Shown piece by piece: positions 1-4,186 of a stretch of 6,761 nucleotides of DNA. The DNA is from Lachnospiraceae bacterium (GTDB lineage Bacteria > Bacillota > Clostridia > Lachnospirales > Lachnospiraceae), in contig CABJAB010000012.1 in assembly GCA_902363445.1 (NCBI GenBank), positions 1-6,761 on the forward strand, read 5' to 3'. Both the position numbers and the translations under genes were made by a program. Below the pieces are notes generated by a model that saw nothing but the letters and a program-made list of their open reading frames with translations, had not been told where the DNA came from and made no database searches. Position 1 is the first letter of the stretch. Every line of letters starts with the position of its first letter.

Positions 1-35
1 ATTCAGAAGAGACAGGATAGGGAGGTGATGAAGAA

Positions 36-293
36 ATGGAAGGGTTCTCTAACGCAATAAAAAATGAAGTTGAATCATTACGCAGCCAGATAAAAATTCT
101 AAAGATATTATATCTGGCGGCAATAATGACTTTTATCATTGCTGTAATCAGTTTTCAGGTTCAGTATTCCCGGATTCAAACATTGTATCAATCGACTGTT
201 GACACGAATCAACAGATTCTTTTAAATCAAAAATTTGTGAATTCTGAGCTTGAACAGATTTTGACAGGTCTTCAATCACTTTTGCTTGAGTAG
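36..293 (+). CDS. Small single-pass membrane protein, probably truncated
   Basis: Eighty-five residues, family not recognised. An extended Shine-Dalgarno GGAGGTGATG (21-30) lies just upstream of this ATG, which argues that the start is genuinely used. Residues 1-20 are hydrophilic with a short helix, residues about 22-40 form one membrane segment (rich in I, L, A, F), and residues 41-85 look helical and Gln/Leu rich. From base 148 to the stop the gene is read antisense through the 3' end of the leftward 284-residue gene, so the last 48 or so residues are encoded opposite another coding region. The first 37 residues and the ribosome site lie outside the overlap. One reading is a once longer gene whose 3' part was replaced when the leftward cargo gene arrived. 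Function unknown; a small membrane protein of a lysogeny module is the plainest guess. Confidence 0.55.
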   Translation: MEGFSNAIKNEVESLRSQIKILKILYLAAIMTFIIAVISFQVQYSRIQTLYQSTVDTNQQILLNQKFVNSELEQILTGLQSLLLE

Positions 294-1002
294 AAGACGA
301 TGTTTCGGCAGTCTGGATTAGATCATATAAAACCCTATTTTGCATTTGAAGAATATGTATTTGTTCTGCGGTTAATTGTATTTGTTCTTCATGATATTCG
401 TCTTGAGATTGCACGGAGTCACATCCCTGGAGTGTTGTAATTAATAAAGTGAGAAAGCTGAAAATGATCGTGATTATGATATCAATAAATAAAGCAGTAC
501 TAATTTTCACTCTACGTTTACCAAAGGGAATAGCAATTGTATCGGGAAGTTCAAATTCTTCGGCAGCAGATTTTTCAATAGTTACATAATCACTTGTAGA
601 CTCTGAATTTTCACAACAATTTTTATTTCTTGACTGAGAGCGATTAAGGTCATTTATCCCCTCATAATATGGGTGCGATATAGGAAGATTAAAAAGCTCT
701 TTATAAACTTTAAGCATGTTTTGCATAGAATCGTAAATTTGGGAATTAAACTGTTGCGACATCTTGTTAAATGATTCCTGTAGGTTTTTTGTACTATATT
801 TCATGGCTTCAGAAGCTTTACGAAGTTCGATAAAAAAGCTTTCACTAAAGACTTGAGAATAATTCATTTTACTTATTTCGCTCTGAAGTTTCGCAAAAGG
901 TTTTAGATTTTCAAGCAATTGATTTTGGTACTCTGTAAATGGCATATAGGAATCAGAGAATGTATCTATGTTGTCTTCAAAAGATTCATTATTAAGATTC
1001 AA
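148..1002 (-). CDS. Membrane-anchored coiled-coil protein of unknown function (lysogeny/cargo gene)
   Basis: A 284-residue leftward protein. Residues 1-160 are hydrophilic and mostly helical, with a Ser/Asn-rich, low-complexity stretch at 117-138 containing a CC pair. A short segment, ELPDTIAIPFGKRRVK (151-166), leads into a membrane helix at about 168-191. Residues 195-275 are a Gln/Glu-rich coiled coil. This gives a cytoplasmic or surface domain on each side of one membrane pass. The start is TTG (1002-1000), because the better placed ATG at 1006-1004 is out of frame and stops after four codons (see findings). Its promoter is at 1055-1083. Sampled lines are about 32% G+C, well below the replication genes, which suggests separate acquisition. 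It is transcribed against the early operon, as prophage-expressed genes are. Superinfection exclusion or phage defence is possible from position and architecture only; no catalytic motif is visible. Confidence 0.8.
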   Translation of the reverse strand: MNLNNESFEDNIDTFSDSYMPFTEYQNQLLENLKPFAKLQSEISKMNYSQVFSESFFIELRKASEAMKYSTKNLQESFNKMSQQFNSQIYDSMQNMLKVYKELFNLPISHPYYEGINDLNRSQSRNKNCCENSESTSDYVTIEKSAAEEFELPDTIAIPFGKRRVKISTALFIDIIITIIFSFLTLLITTLQGCDSVQSQDEYHEEQIQLTAEQIHILQMQNRVLYDLIQTAETSSSTQAKVIEDLSKSVQAQNSQIFDLKESVDSCQQSIDTMFESGNTEPEN

Positions 1003-1033
1003 TCATGTTTATTCCTTTCATATGTACTCAGAC

Positions 1034-1062
1034 ATGGCAGTGTCCTGTAAGTACAGTATAGG
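1034..1062 (+). promoter_or_regulatory. Weak candidate rightward early promoter
   Basis: ATGGCA (1034-1039) and TATAGG (1057-1062) are separated by 17 bases, each matching four of six consensus positions. The site would start the rightward operon about 50 bases before the GTG of the first small gene and would overlap the -10 of the leftward promoter, so the two would be mutually exclusive. It is the best rightward match I could find between 1003 and 1119, but it is weak on its own. Confidence 0.3.
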
Positions 1063-1065
1063 ACA
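1041..1065. promoter_or_regulatory. Imperfect palindrome over divergent promoter (candidate operator)
   Basis: TGTCCT (1041-1046) is mirrored by AGGACA (1060-1065), with a partly symmetric 13-base centre, giving a 25-base dyad. It covers the -10 of the leftward promoter and of the weak rightward candidate. A repressor bound here would block both. Its right half, CAGTATAGGACA (1054-1065), matches CAGTATAGCACA (1995-2006) at 11 of 12 bases. The helix-turn-helix protein encoded at 1486-1749 is a natural candidate ligand, but this is inferred. Confidence 0.45.
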
Positions 1066-1083
1066 GGAGAAATTGAAAATCAA
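1055..1083 (-). promoter_or_regulatory. Leftward sigma-A-type promoter for the 284-residue gene
   Basis: On the minus strand, -35 TTGATT (1083-1078; four of six) and -10 TATACT (1060-1055; five of six) are separated by exactly 17 bases. Transcription would start near 1048, about 46 bases before the TTG start codon, leaving room for the AAAGGA ribosome site at 1018-1013. The -10 lies inside a 25-base dyad, so the promoter is probably repressible. Confidence 0.65.
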
Positions 1084-1119
1084 TATCAGAAAGCAGCTAG
1101 AAGAAAAGGAGGTGATGGG

Positions 1120-1293
1120 GTGCGGACAGAAAAATTAGAATCTATCTATATAGATGTTGAAAAGGACATCTGTCAATTAAATGGTGAGGAGATAGGAAGT
1201 AATACTTCGGAATTGCATTTGGATTATGAAAATGGGGAGTGGTCGCTGCAGGTAACGCAGGATAGAATCTTAGCAACCCACAGCGACGAATGA
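1120..1293 (+). CDS. Small early phage protein, GTG start (57 residues)
   Basis: A 57-residue acidic protein beginning with GTG, which is why it is easily missed. The ribosome site is excellent: AAAGGAGGTGA at 1105-1115, with seven bases between GGAGG and GTG. The ATG at 1115 in another frame stops after seven codons. The sequence opens MRTEKLESIYIDVEKDICQL and ends TQDRILATHSDE. It reads as alternating strands with a helix, carries one Cys and one Trp, and has no membrane segment. I do not recognise the family. It is the first gene of the rightward early operon and lies directly opposite the divergent promoter region, the place usually held by a Cro-like or immediate-early gene. It has no visible DNA-binding motif. 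Confidence 0.65.
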   Translation: MRTEKLESIYIDVEKDICQLNGEEIGSNTSELHLDYENGEWSLQVTQDRILATHSDE

Positions 1294-1316
1294 TTACGGG
1301 ATAAACGGAAGAAGGG

Positions 1317-1514
1317 ATGATTAAGGTGCTCGTAAAGGAAAGGCAATACATTAATCAAGGATTTTCCCAAGTGACGATTTCTTTTCAACTTTCTTCCCAC
1401 GATTGGAACTTACTAAAAAGTTCAGATGAGTGGATGAAGGCTGAACAATTAATTCAGGAAATACAAAATAAAGGGGGTGATTTCAATGCCAAAAACAACA
1501 CTGTGCCAGAATAA
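1317..1514 (+). CDS. Hypothetical early phage protein (65 residues)
   Basis: The ATG at 1317 follows GGAAG (1307-1311) at five bases; the GGG touching the ATG is too close to act. The protein is 65 residues with no membrane segment. The first 30 residues alternate in a strand-like way (QVTISFQLSS at 19-28) and residues 30-53 are helical. The last 10 residues overlap the start of the helix-turn-helix gene by 29 bases, so translation of the two is probably coupled. Family not recognised. Lower G+C and less sharply defined than its neighbours, so confidence is moderate. Confidence 0.55.
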   Translation: MIKVLVKERQYINQGFSQVTISFQLSSHDWNLLKSSDEWMKAEQLIQEIQNKGGDFNAKNNTVPE

Positions 1515-1749
1515 AGCGAAAACGATGAACGATGCGCTCTTCGCCGAGGTGGCAAGAGGAATGAGAATCAAGGGCAAAGATGATTTTGAGGTCCACAAAT
1601 ATATCGGTGTATCGCGGACATGCTGGTATAATCGCCGCGGAACACCGGAAAACTTCAGACTGGATGAGCTCCGCCGGTTGTTTAGCAGTTTGAATACCAG
1701 CAACGCGGCAATATTAGCTATTTTCGGAAGAAAAGAGGACAAGCCATGA
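1486..1749 (+). CDS. Cro/CI-like helix-turn-helix transcriptional regulator
   Basis: An 87-residue DNA-binding protein. The ATG at 1486 sits eight bases after a GGGGG Shine-Dalgarno (1473-1477); the in-frame GTG at 1477 lies inside that site, so I reject it. Residues 1-30 form an N-terminal helical extension. Residues 34-80 look like an XRE-family helix-turn-helix: FEVHKYIGVSRTCWYNR (34-50) supplies the turn and recognition helix, followed by FRLDELRRLFSSLN (57-70), the family's usual third and fourth helices. It lacks any oligomerisation or cleavage domain, so it is Cro-sized rather than a full CI repressor. It overlaps the previous gene by 29 bases and the next by four (ATGA). Likely partners are the palindromes at 1041-1065 and 1991-2006, by inference only. 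Confidence 0.75.
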   Translation: MPKTTLCQNKAKTMNDALFAEVARGMRIKGKDDFEVHKYIGVSRTCWYNRRGTPENFRLDELRRLFSSLNTSNAAILAIFGRKEDKP

Positions 1750-1856
1750 GATTACAGTGGTGGTTACTTTTACTGATCAGCCTAGAGTGGCTGGCCGGCA
1801 CAGTGATGGAGGAGGTGAAAAAATGGAGATCAAAGAAGAGTTCTATGAGATCATGA
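1746..1856 (+). CDS. Very small hydrophobic peptide (36 residues)
   Basis: The start codon shares an ATGA overlap with the stop of the regulator gene, the classic arrangement for coupled translation, and AAGAAAAGAGG lies just upstream (1729-1739). The peptide opens with a hydrophobic helix, QWWLLLLISLEWLAGTV (residues 4-20), and then a basic amphipathic tail ending in KKWRSKKSSMRS. This is the shape of a one-pass inner-membrane peptide with positive residues on the cytoplasmic side. Its last 34 bases overlap the next gene, including that gene's ribosome site. It could be only a leader for coupling. A real membrane peptide is equally possible. Function unknown. Confidence 0.5.
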   Translation: MRLQWWLLLLISLEWLAGTVMEEVKKWRSKKSSMRS

Positions 1857-1969
1857 CAGCCCGCACGGCAGAGATCTACCACGATGTATTGGGGATCGAT
1901 ATCATCCTGGCGGATGGCGCGGTGCTGGGCGTGGAGATGGAAAAAGCCCCCAGCAGCGGGAACTGCTAA
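1823..1969 (+). CDS. Small phage early protein (48 residues)
   Basis: I use the ATG at 1823 because GGAGGAGGTG (1809-1818) stands just upstream of it. Starts further upstream have no ribosome site. Residues 1-25 form an amphipathic helix, followed by strand-like DIIL and VLGVEME, and the protein ends KAPSSGNC. The final codons coincide with the stem of a leftward intrinsic terminator (1941-1974), so the Ala-Pro-Ser-Ser-Gly-Asn tail is partly dictated by that RNA hairpin. I do not recognise a named family. Confidence 0.65.
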   Translation: MEIKEEFYEIMTARTAEIYHDVLGIDIILADGAVLGVEMEKAPSSGNC

Positions 1970-1974
1970 GGGGC
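1941..1974 (-). terminator. Intrinsic terminator on the minus strand
   Basis: Read leftward, GCCCC (1974-1970) and AGCAG (1967-1963) pair with CTGCT (1956-1952) and GGGGC (1950-1946) around a six-base loop, with a small internal mismatch. A run of five T follows at 1945-1941. On the plus strand the hairpin is followed by AAAGAAAAAC, which cannot terminate. The terminator therefore serves leftward transcription, although it lies inside a rightward gene. The leftward promoter at 1996-2024 is just upstream of it. Confidence 0.7.
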
Positions 1975-1989
1975 AAAGAAAAACAACCT
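1941..1989 (-). ncRNA. Predicted antisense small RNA of about 49 nt
   Basis: A strong leftward promoter predicts a start near 1989, and the terminator T-run ends at 1941. The predicted RNA has a short U-rich 5' tail of about 15 nt, one G+C-rich hairpin and a U5 end. It would be fully complementary to the 3' end of the 48-residue gene and to the bases just after its stop, in the early mRNA. It could tune decay or translation of that mRNA, or titrate a factor. Both ends are predicted from signals only. Confidence 0.4.
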
Positions 1990-1990
1990 A

Positions 1991-2006
1991 TGTGCAGTAT
2001 AGCACA
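1991..2006. promoter_or_regulatory. Perfect-arm palindrome over the leftward -10 (candidate operator)
   Basis: TGTGC (1991-1995) and GCACA (2002-2006) are perfect inverted arms around AGTATA. The six-base centre is the -10 of the leftward promoter read in reverse. The core CAGTATAGCACA repeats, with one change, in the palindrome upstream of the 284-residue gene. Two promoters with the same embedded dyad suggests one regulator acting on both. Confidence 0.45.
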
Positions 2007-2024
2007 AGAAAGAGGTCTTGACAA
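1996..2024 (-). promoter_or_regulatory. Strong leftward extended -10 promoter
   Basis: On the minus strand, TTGTCA (2024-2019; five of six) and TATACT (2001-1996; five of six) are spaced by 17 bases, and TGC directly before the -10 gives an extended TGn element. It is one of the best sigma-A-type matches I found in the window. The -35 touches the first base of the next gene's ATG. Transcription would run against the early operon and meet the terminator at 1974-1941 almost at once. Confidence 0.6.
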
Positions 2025-2215
2025 TGGATTATGAAAAATTGTGGCGGTGGTTGAAGGGCGAAGCACTGACCAGGAAACGGGATGCTGTATTACGGGAGGT
2101 CTCCTGGGAAGAGGTCATGGACATGATGGAATGGGCGGAACAGGAAGAGTATACCGGAGGAGATTTCACGGAGAGAAGGGAAGGTGATCGGGATGATGGG
2201 ATACCGGAGCACTGA
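2024..2215 (+). CDS. Hypothetical early phage protein (63 residues)
   Basis: The ATG at 2024 is eight bases after AGAGG (2011-2015). An in-frame TTG at 2018 is possible but too close to that site. The protein is 63 residues, helical and strongly charged: WRWLKGEALTRKRDAVLREV (7-26), then an acidic helix SWEEVMDMMEWAEQEEY, then a charged tail. It has no Cys and no membrane segment. It ends inside the start of the next gene with a 23-base overlap. Family not recognised. It sits just after a short gap holding the leftward promoter. Confidence 0.6.
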   Translation: MDYEKLWRWLKGEALTRKRDAVLREVSWEEVMDMMEWAEQEEYTGGDFTERREGDRDDGIPEH

Positions 2216-2462
2216 GAAAGGTTTTGTGGTAACAGACGCGGAAGCCTTTGCTTATGCGGTAGGCCACCTGGACGAGCTGACAACGGACAGTGAGAAATCC
2301 AGCCTGGTCAATGCAGCCCTTTACGATCCAGAGCTTCAGGAGGCCCTTTTTTTATACGCGAAACTGCTGATCCCGCGGGCGAAGGGGAAGGCCAGGAAAG
2401 AGCTGGTGGAACATTTCTTCTCCGGCGGGGAGTTTGAAAGGAGTGAGCTGGATGGAATATAA
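2193..2462 (+). CDS. Hypothetical phage protein with a C-terminal FFSG motif (89 residues)
   Basis: I place the start at ATG 2193, eight bases after AAGG (2181-2184); the GTG at 2184 is inside that site. The ATG at 2196 is also usable. The 89-residue protein is mainly helical and acidic, with AEAFAYAVGHLDEL near residues 16-29 and a conserved-looking ELVEHFFSGGEF at about 72-83. That last motif resembles the 'E-W-F-F-S-G-N-W' ending I associate with small siphophage proteins encoded near recombination genes. This is pattern memory, not an alignment. The stop overlaps the next gene by 11 bases. Function unknown. Confidence 0.6.
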   Translation: MMGYRSTEKGFVVTDAEAFAYAVGHLDELTTDSEKSSLVNAALYDPELQEALFLYAKLLIPRAKGKARKELVEHFFSGGEFERSELDGI

Positions 2463-3018
2463 AGACATAGAACGGGTGAACGGATGCCTGATCTCGACTG
2501 ATGTGAAGGGAAAAGCTTATGTGGAAGTGAACCAGAGGATCAAGGCCTTCCGTATGCTCTATCCGGAAGGGTACATAGAGCCCCATATCATCAGTAATAC
2601 AGGCGGCGTCTGCGTGATGAGAGCGGAGGCAGGATATTACGAACAGGGAGAGAGGCGCGTATTGGGGATGGGACATGCCTATGAAAAAGAGGACAGCTCC
2701 TATATCAACAAGACCAGTTTCATCGAGAACTGCGAGACCAGCGCGGTAGGCCGGGCATTGGGCATGATAGGGCTTGGGATCGACACCAGTATCGCGAGCG
2801 CGGAGGAAGTGGGGAATGCGGTTCAGCAGCAGAACGATATGAAGCCGATCAATGCGGTAACGGTGAAGGCGCTTCGGAGTCTTTTTAAAGAAAAGGAGAT
2901 CGATGAAGCAAAAGTGCTGGTATTGTTCAAGGTATCCCGCATAGAAGAGATGACGAATAAGATGCATTCTCACTTGATCAACCATATCGGTCAGGTGATA
3001 GAACAGTGCGGAATCTAA
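2452..3018 (+). CDS. Putative Rad52/ERF-like single-strand annealing protein
   Basis: A 188-residue protein. The ATG at 2452 follows AAAGGAG (2437-2443) at eight bases; the in-frame TTG at 2434 has no site. Residues 1-120 look like the compact annealing domain of phage recombinases: strand-rich YVEVNQRIKAFRMLYPEGY (23-41), VCVMRAEAGYY (53-63), a second strand near RVLGMGHAYEKE (69-80), then the signature NCETSAVGRALGMIGLGID (93-111) and a SAEEV helix. Rad52-superfamily and ERF proteins share the 'ETSAxGRAL' helix. A linker of about 15 residues (QQQNDM) leads to a small helical C-terminal module (132-186) that often ends phage annealing proteins. It would coat and anneal single strands during recombination and replication. 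It is next to two nucleases, which supports this role. The family name is the uncertain part. Confidence 0.6.
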   Translation: MEYKDIERVNGCLISTDVKGKAYVEVNQRIKAFRMLYPEGYIEPHIISNTGGVCVMRAEAGYYEQGERRVLGMGHAYEKEDSSYINKTSFIENCETSAVGRALGMIGLGIDTSIASAEEVGNAVQQQNDMKPINAVTVKALRSLFKEKEIDEAKVLVLFKVSRIEEMTNKMHSHLINHIGQVIEQCGI

Positions 3019-3026
3019 GGCGGTGG

Positions 3027-3662
3027 ATGATGCAGGCATATACACAGATCAAGAAATACCGGGAGACGAAAGACGGGACAGACCTGGTCCTGCATATCCC
3101 GGACATGCAGCTGGGGAGCCTGATAGCGGAGAAGCATATCCAGGACGCGGAGCTCCGGCTTGACGACGGGCGCCATATCTCGTCCGACCAGCGGAGGAAG
3201 GCCTATGCCACCATAAATGATATCGCCATCTGGATGGGGGATGCCCCGGAAGCGGTGAAGGAGTGGATGAAGTACCGGCATATCTGCCGGACGGGAGATG
3301 GGTACTTTTCCCTGAGCAGATGTACGATGGATACTGCCAGGGAGTTCATCAACACACTCCTGGATTTTTGTCTGGAGAATGGGGTCCCCCTGGGAGAATA
3401 CGGCGTACAGAGGACAGATGATATCGGAAAGTATCTCTGGTGCTGCCTGAAATATAAGAAATGTGCCATATGCGGGCGTCCCGGCGAGGTCCATCACTGG
3501 GATGCTATCGGGATGGGGAATGACCGGAGGAAAGTGGATGATTCGGTTCACCGGAAGATCTGTCTCTGCCGGGAGCACCATACCATAGCACACAGCCGGG
3601 GAAGTGCTGCATTTGAACGGATGTATCATGTCTACGGCATCCGATATACGACGGCTCCATGA
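3027..3662 (+). CDS. Phage HNHc nuclease with NinB-like N-terminal half
   Basis: A 211-residue protein. Start chosen at ATG 3027 (ATG 3030 is equally possible) after AAGG at 3017-3020; the GTG at 3006 would lie inside the previous gene. Residues 42-115 resemble the NinB-like part of this family: LRLDDGRHISSDQRRKAYAT (43-62), NDIAIWMG and YFSLSRCTMDTAREFI. Residues 129-205 are the HNH part: TDDIGKYLWCCLKYKKC, Cys146-x-x-Cys149, the HHWDAIGMG motif at 156-164 with His156/His157, then LCREHHTIAH (180-189), where Cys181, His184, His185 and His189 could bind metal, and a final YHVYGI. Length and motif order fit the 'putative HNHc nuclease' of Gram-positive siphophages. It probably cuts DNA during recombination. 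The stop codon lies within an inverted repeat. Confidence 0.88.
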   Translation: MMQAYTQIKKYRETKDGTDLVLHIPDMQLGSLIAEKHIQDAELRLDDGRHISSDQRRKAYATINDIAIWMGDAPEAVKEWMKYRHICRTGDGYFSLSRCTMDTAREFINTLLDFCLENGVPLGEYGVQRTDDIGKYLWCCLKYKKCAICGRPGEVHHWDAIGMGNDRRKVDDSVHRKICLCREHHTIAHSRGSAAFERMYHVYGIRYTTAP

Positions 3663-3676
3663 CCTGTCTGGTCATG
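3658..3676. repeat. Inverted repeat across the HNHc stop codon
   Basis: CATGACC (3658-3664) and GGTCATG (3670-3676) are perfect seven-base arms around TGTCT. The TGA stop of the nuclease gene is in the left arm. No T-run follows, so it is not a standard intrinsic terminator. It could be an operator half-site pair or an RNA hairpin that slows decay of the upstream message. Confidence 0.6.
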
Positions 3677-3707
3677 TTGTCATAGAACTATTGTCACGTT
3701 TTGTCAC
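3677..3707 (+). repeat. Three TTGTCA direct repeats
   Basis: TTGTCA occurs at 3677-3682, 3691-3696 and 3701-3706, the last two extending to TTGTCAC. The spacings are 14 and 10 bases; 10 is one helical turn, so the last two copies face the same side of DNA. The stretch lies in the longest non-coding gap of the early operon (3663-3769). It could be a protein-binding array. I found no convincing -10 paired with any copy. Confidence 0.5.
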
Positions 3708-3736
3708 ACACAGTAACCAAAGTAAGCCGGTTAAGA

Positions 3737-3756
3737 CCTCCGGGGAGACCCGGAGG
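3737..3756 (+). promoter_or_regulatory. GNRA-capped hairpin just before a ribosome site
   Basis: CCTCCGGG (3737-3744) and CCCGGAGG (3749-3756) form a perfect eight-base stem closed by GAGA, a GNRA tetraloop. The AAAGGAGG Shine-Dalgarno of the next gene begins at 3758, one base after the stem. The left arm begins CCTCC and could instead pair with that GGAGG, so the hairpin may keep the ribosome site free or switch it. No T-run follows, so termination is unlikely. Confidence 0.55.
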
Positions 3757-3769
3757 GAAAGGAGGCAGG

Positions 3770-4186
3770 ATGAGGGCACGAGATCATTTTGAACGTATCT
3801 CCTACGGATATGAGGGCGGCGTTTCGCGCCCCAGCAATAAATATGCGGACAGACGGCTGAGGGACTTGATCAATCAGGCGAACAAAAAAGGTGATTGTAT
3901 CATAAGCGCCAGAGGACGGTATTACCGGCCCCGCATGTATCTGGAAGAAGAGGCACATGAGGCGAAGAGGTATTTTGCCAGTGAGCTGCACCGGGCGCGG
4001 GATATCTTGTTTAAACGGATGAAGATGATAGAAGCATCAAAAATAAGCAGGAGGGACATATGGGGAGGTCACAGAGAGAGAAGGGGAAGCGCGGAGAGCG
4101 CGAACTCGCCGGGATCCTACGGGATTACGGATATCCGTGTCGAAGAGGACAGCAGTTTTCCGGGGCAAATGGTGATGCGGATGTAG
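3770..4186 (+). CDS. Basic phage protein of unknown function with probable run-on C-terminus
   Basis: The ATG at 3770 follows AAAGGAGG (3758-3765). Upstream in-frame starts read through the structured gap and are rejected. The 138-residue product is basic. Residues 1-90 look like a compact family: RDHFERISYGYEGGVSRPSN, DRRLRDLINQANKKGDCII (27-45), a GRYYRPR strand-turn and a helix SELHRARDILFKRM (71-84). I associate this pattern with small Gram-positive phage replication-region proteins of roughly 90-100 residues and no known role. From residue 92 on, the composition becomes low in hydrophobics and the frame runs 127 bases into the nuclease gene. One base fewer in the A5 run at 4039-4043 would give TCA AAA TAA, a stop directly before the next ribosome site. 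The tail is therefore suspect. Confidence 0.7.
   Translation: MRARDHFERISYGYEGGVSRPSNKYADRRLRDLINQANKKGDCIISARGRYYRPRMYLEEEAHEAKRYFASELHRARDILFKRMKMIEASKISRRDIWGGHRERRGSAESANSPGSYGITDIRVEEDSSFPGQMVMRM

Noticed and set aside
1..60. Open frames at the left edge that could be the end of an upstream gene
   Set aside because: Frame 1 stays open to a stop at 58-60 and frame 2 stops at 26-28, but the stretch is too short to recognise and either could be chance. No feature is called.
1449..1742. Leftward 97-codon frame opposite the regulator gene
   Set aside because: It lacks a ribosome site and sits against a convincing helix-turn-helix gene and its operon neighbours.
2018..2046. Rightward promoter starting with a perfect TTGACA at 2018-2023
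   Set aside because: At 16-18 bases downstream there is only GTGGCG-like sequence, with no -10. The TTGACA is the complement of the leftward -35 plus the bases before the ATG.
2308..3045. Long leftward frame of 245 codons opposite the annealing-protein gene
   Set aside because: It is a shadow of real rightward genes: it lies antisense to two well-supported coding regions, has no ribosome site, and its residues are Arg/His/Leu/Pro-heavy, as expected from the reverse of a G+C-rich gene.
3015..3629. Long leftward frame opposite the HNHc nuclease
   Set aside because: Same reasoning: the rightward frame carries clear HNH motifs, while the leftward product is Pro/Cys-rich with no motif and no start signal.
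3677..3707. CRISPR-like array
   Set aside because: The repeat is six or seven bases with 14- and 10-base spacing. This is far too short for CRISPR repeats and spacers.
3691..3719. Promoter using TTGTCA at 3691 with TAACCA at 3714
   Set aside because: Spacing is 17, but the -10 matches only two of six bases. The copies are better read as repeats.
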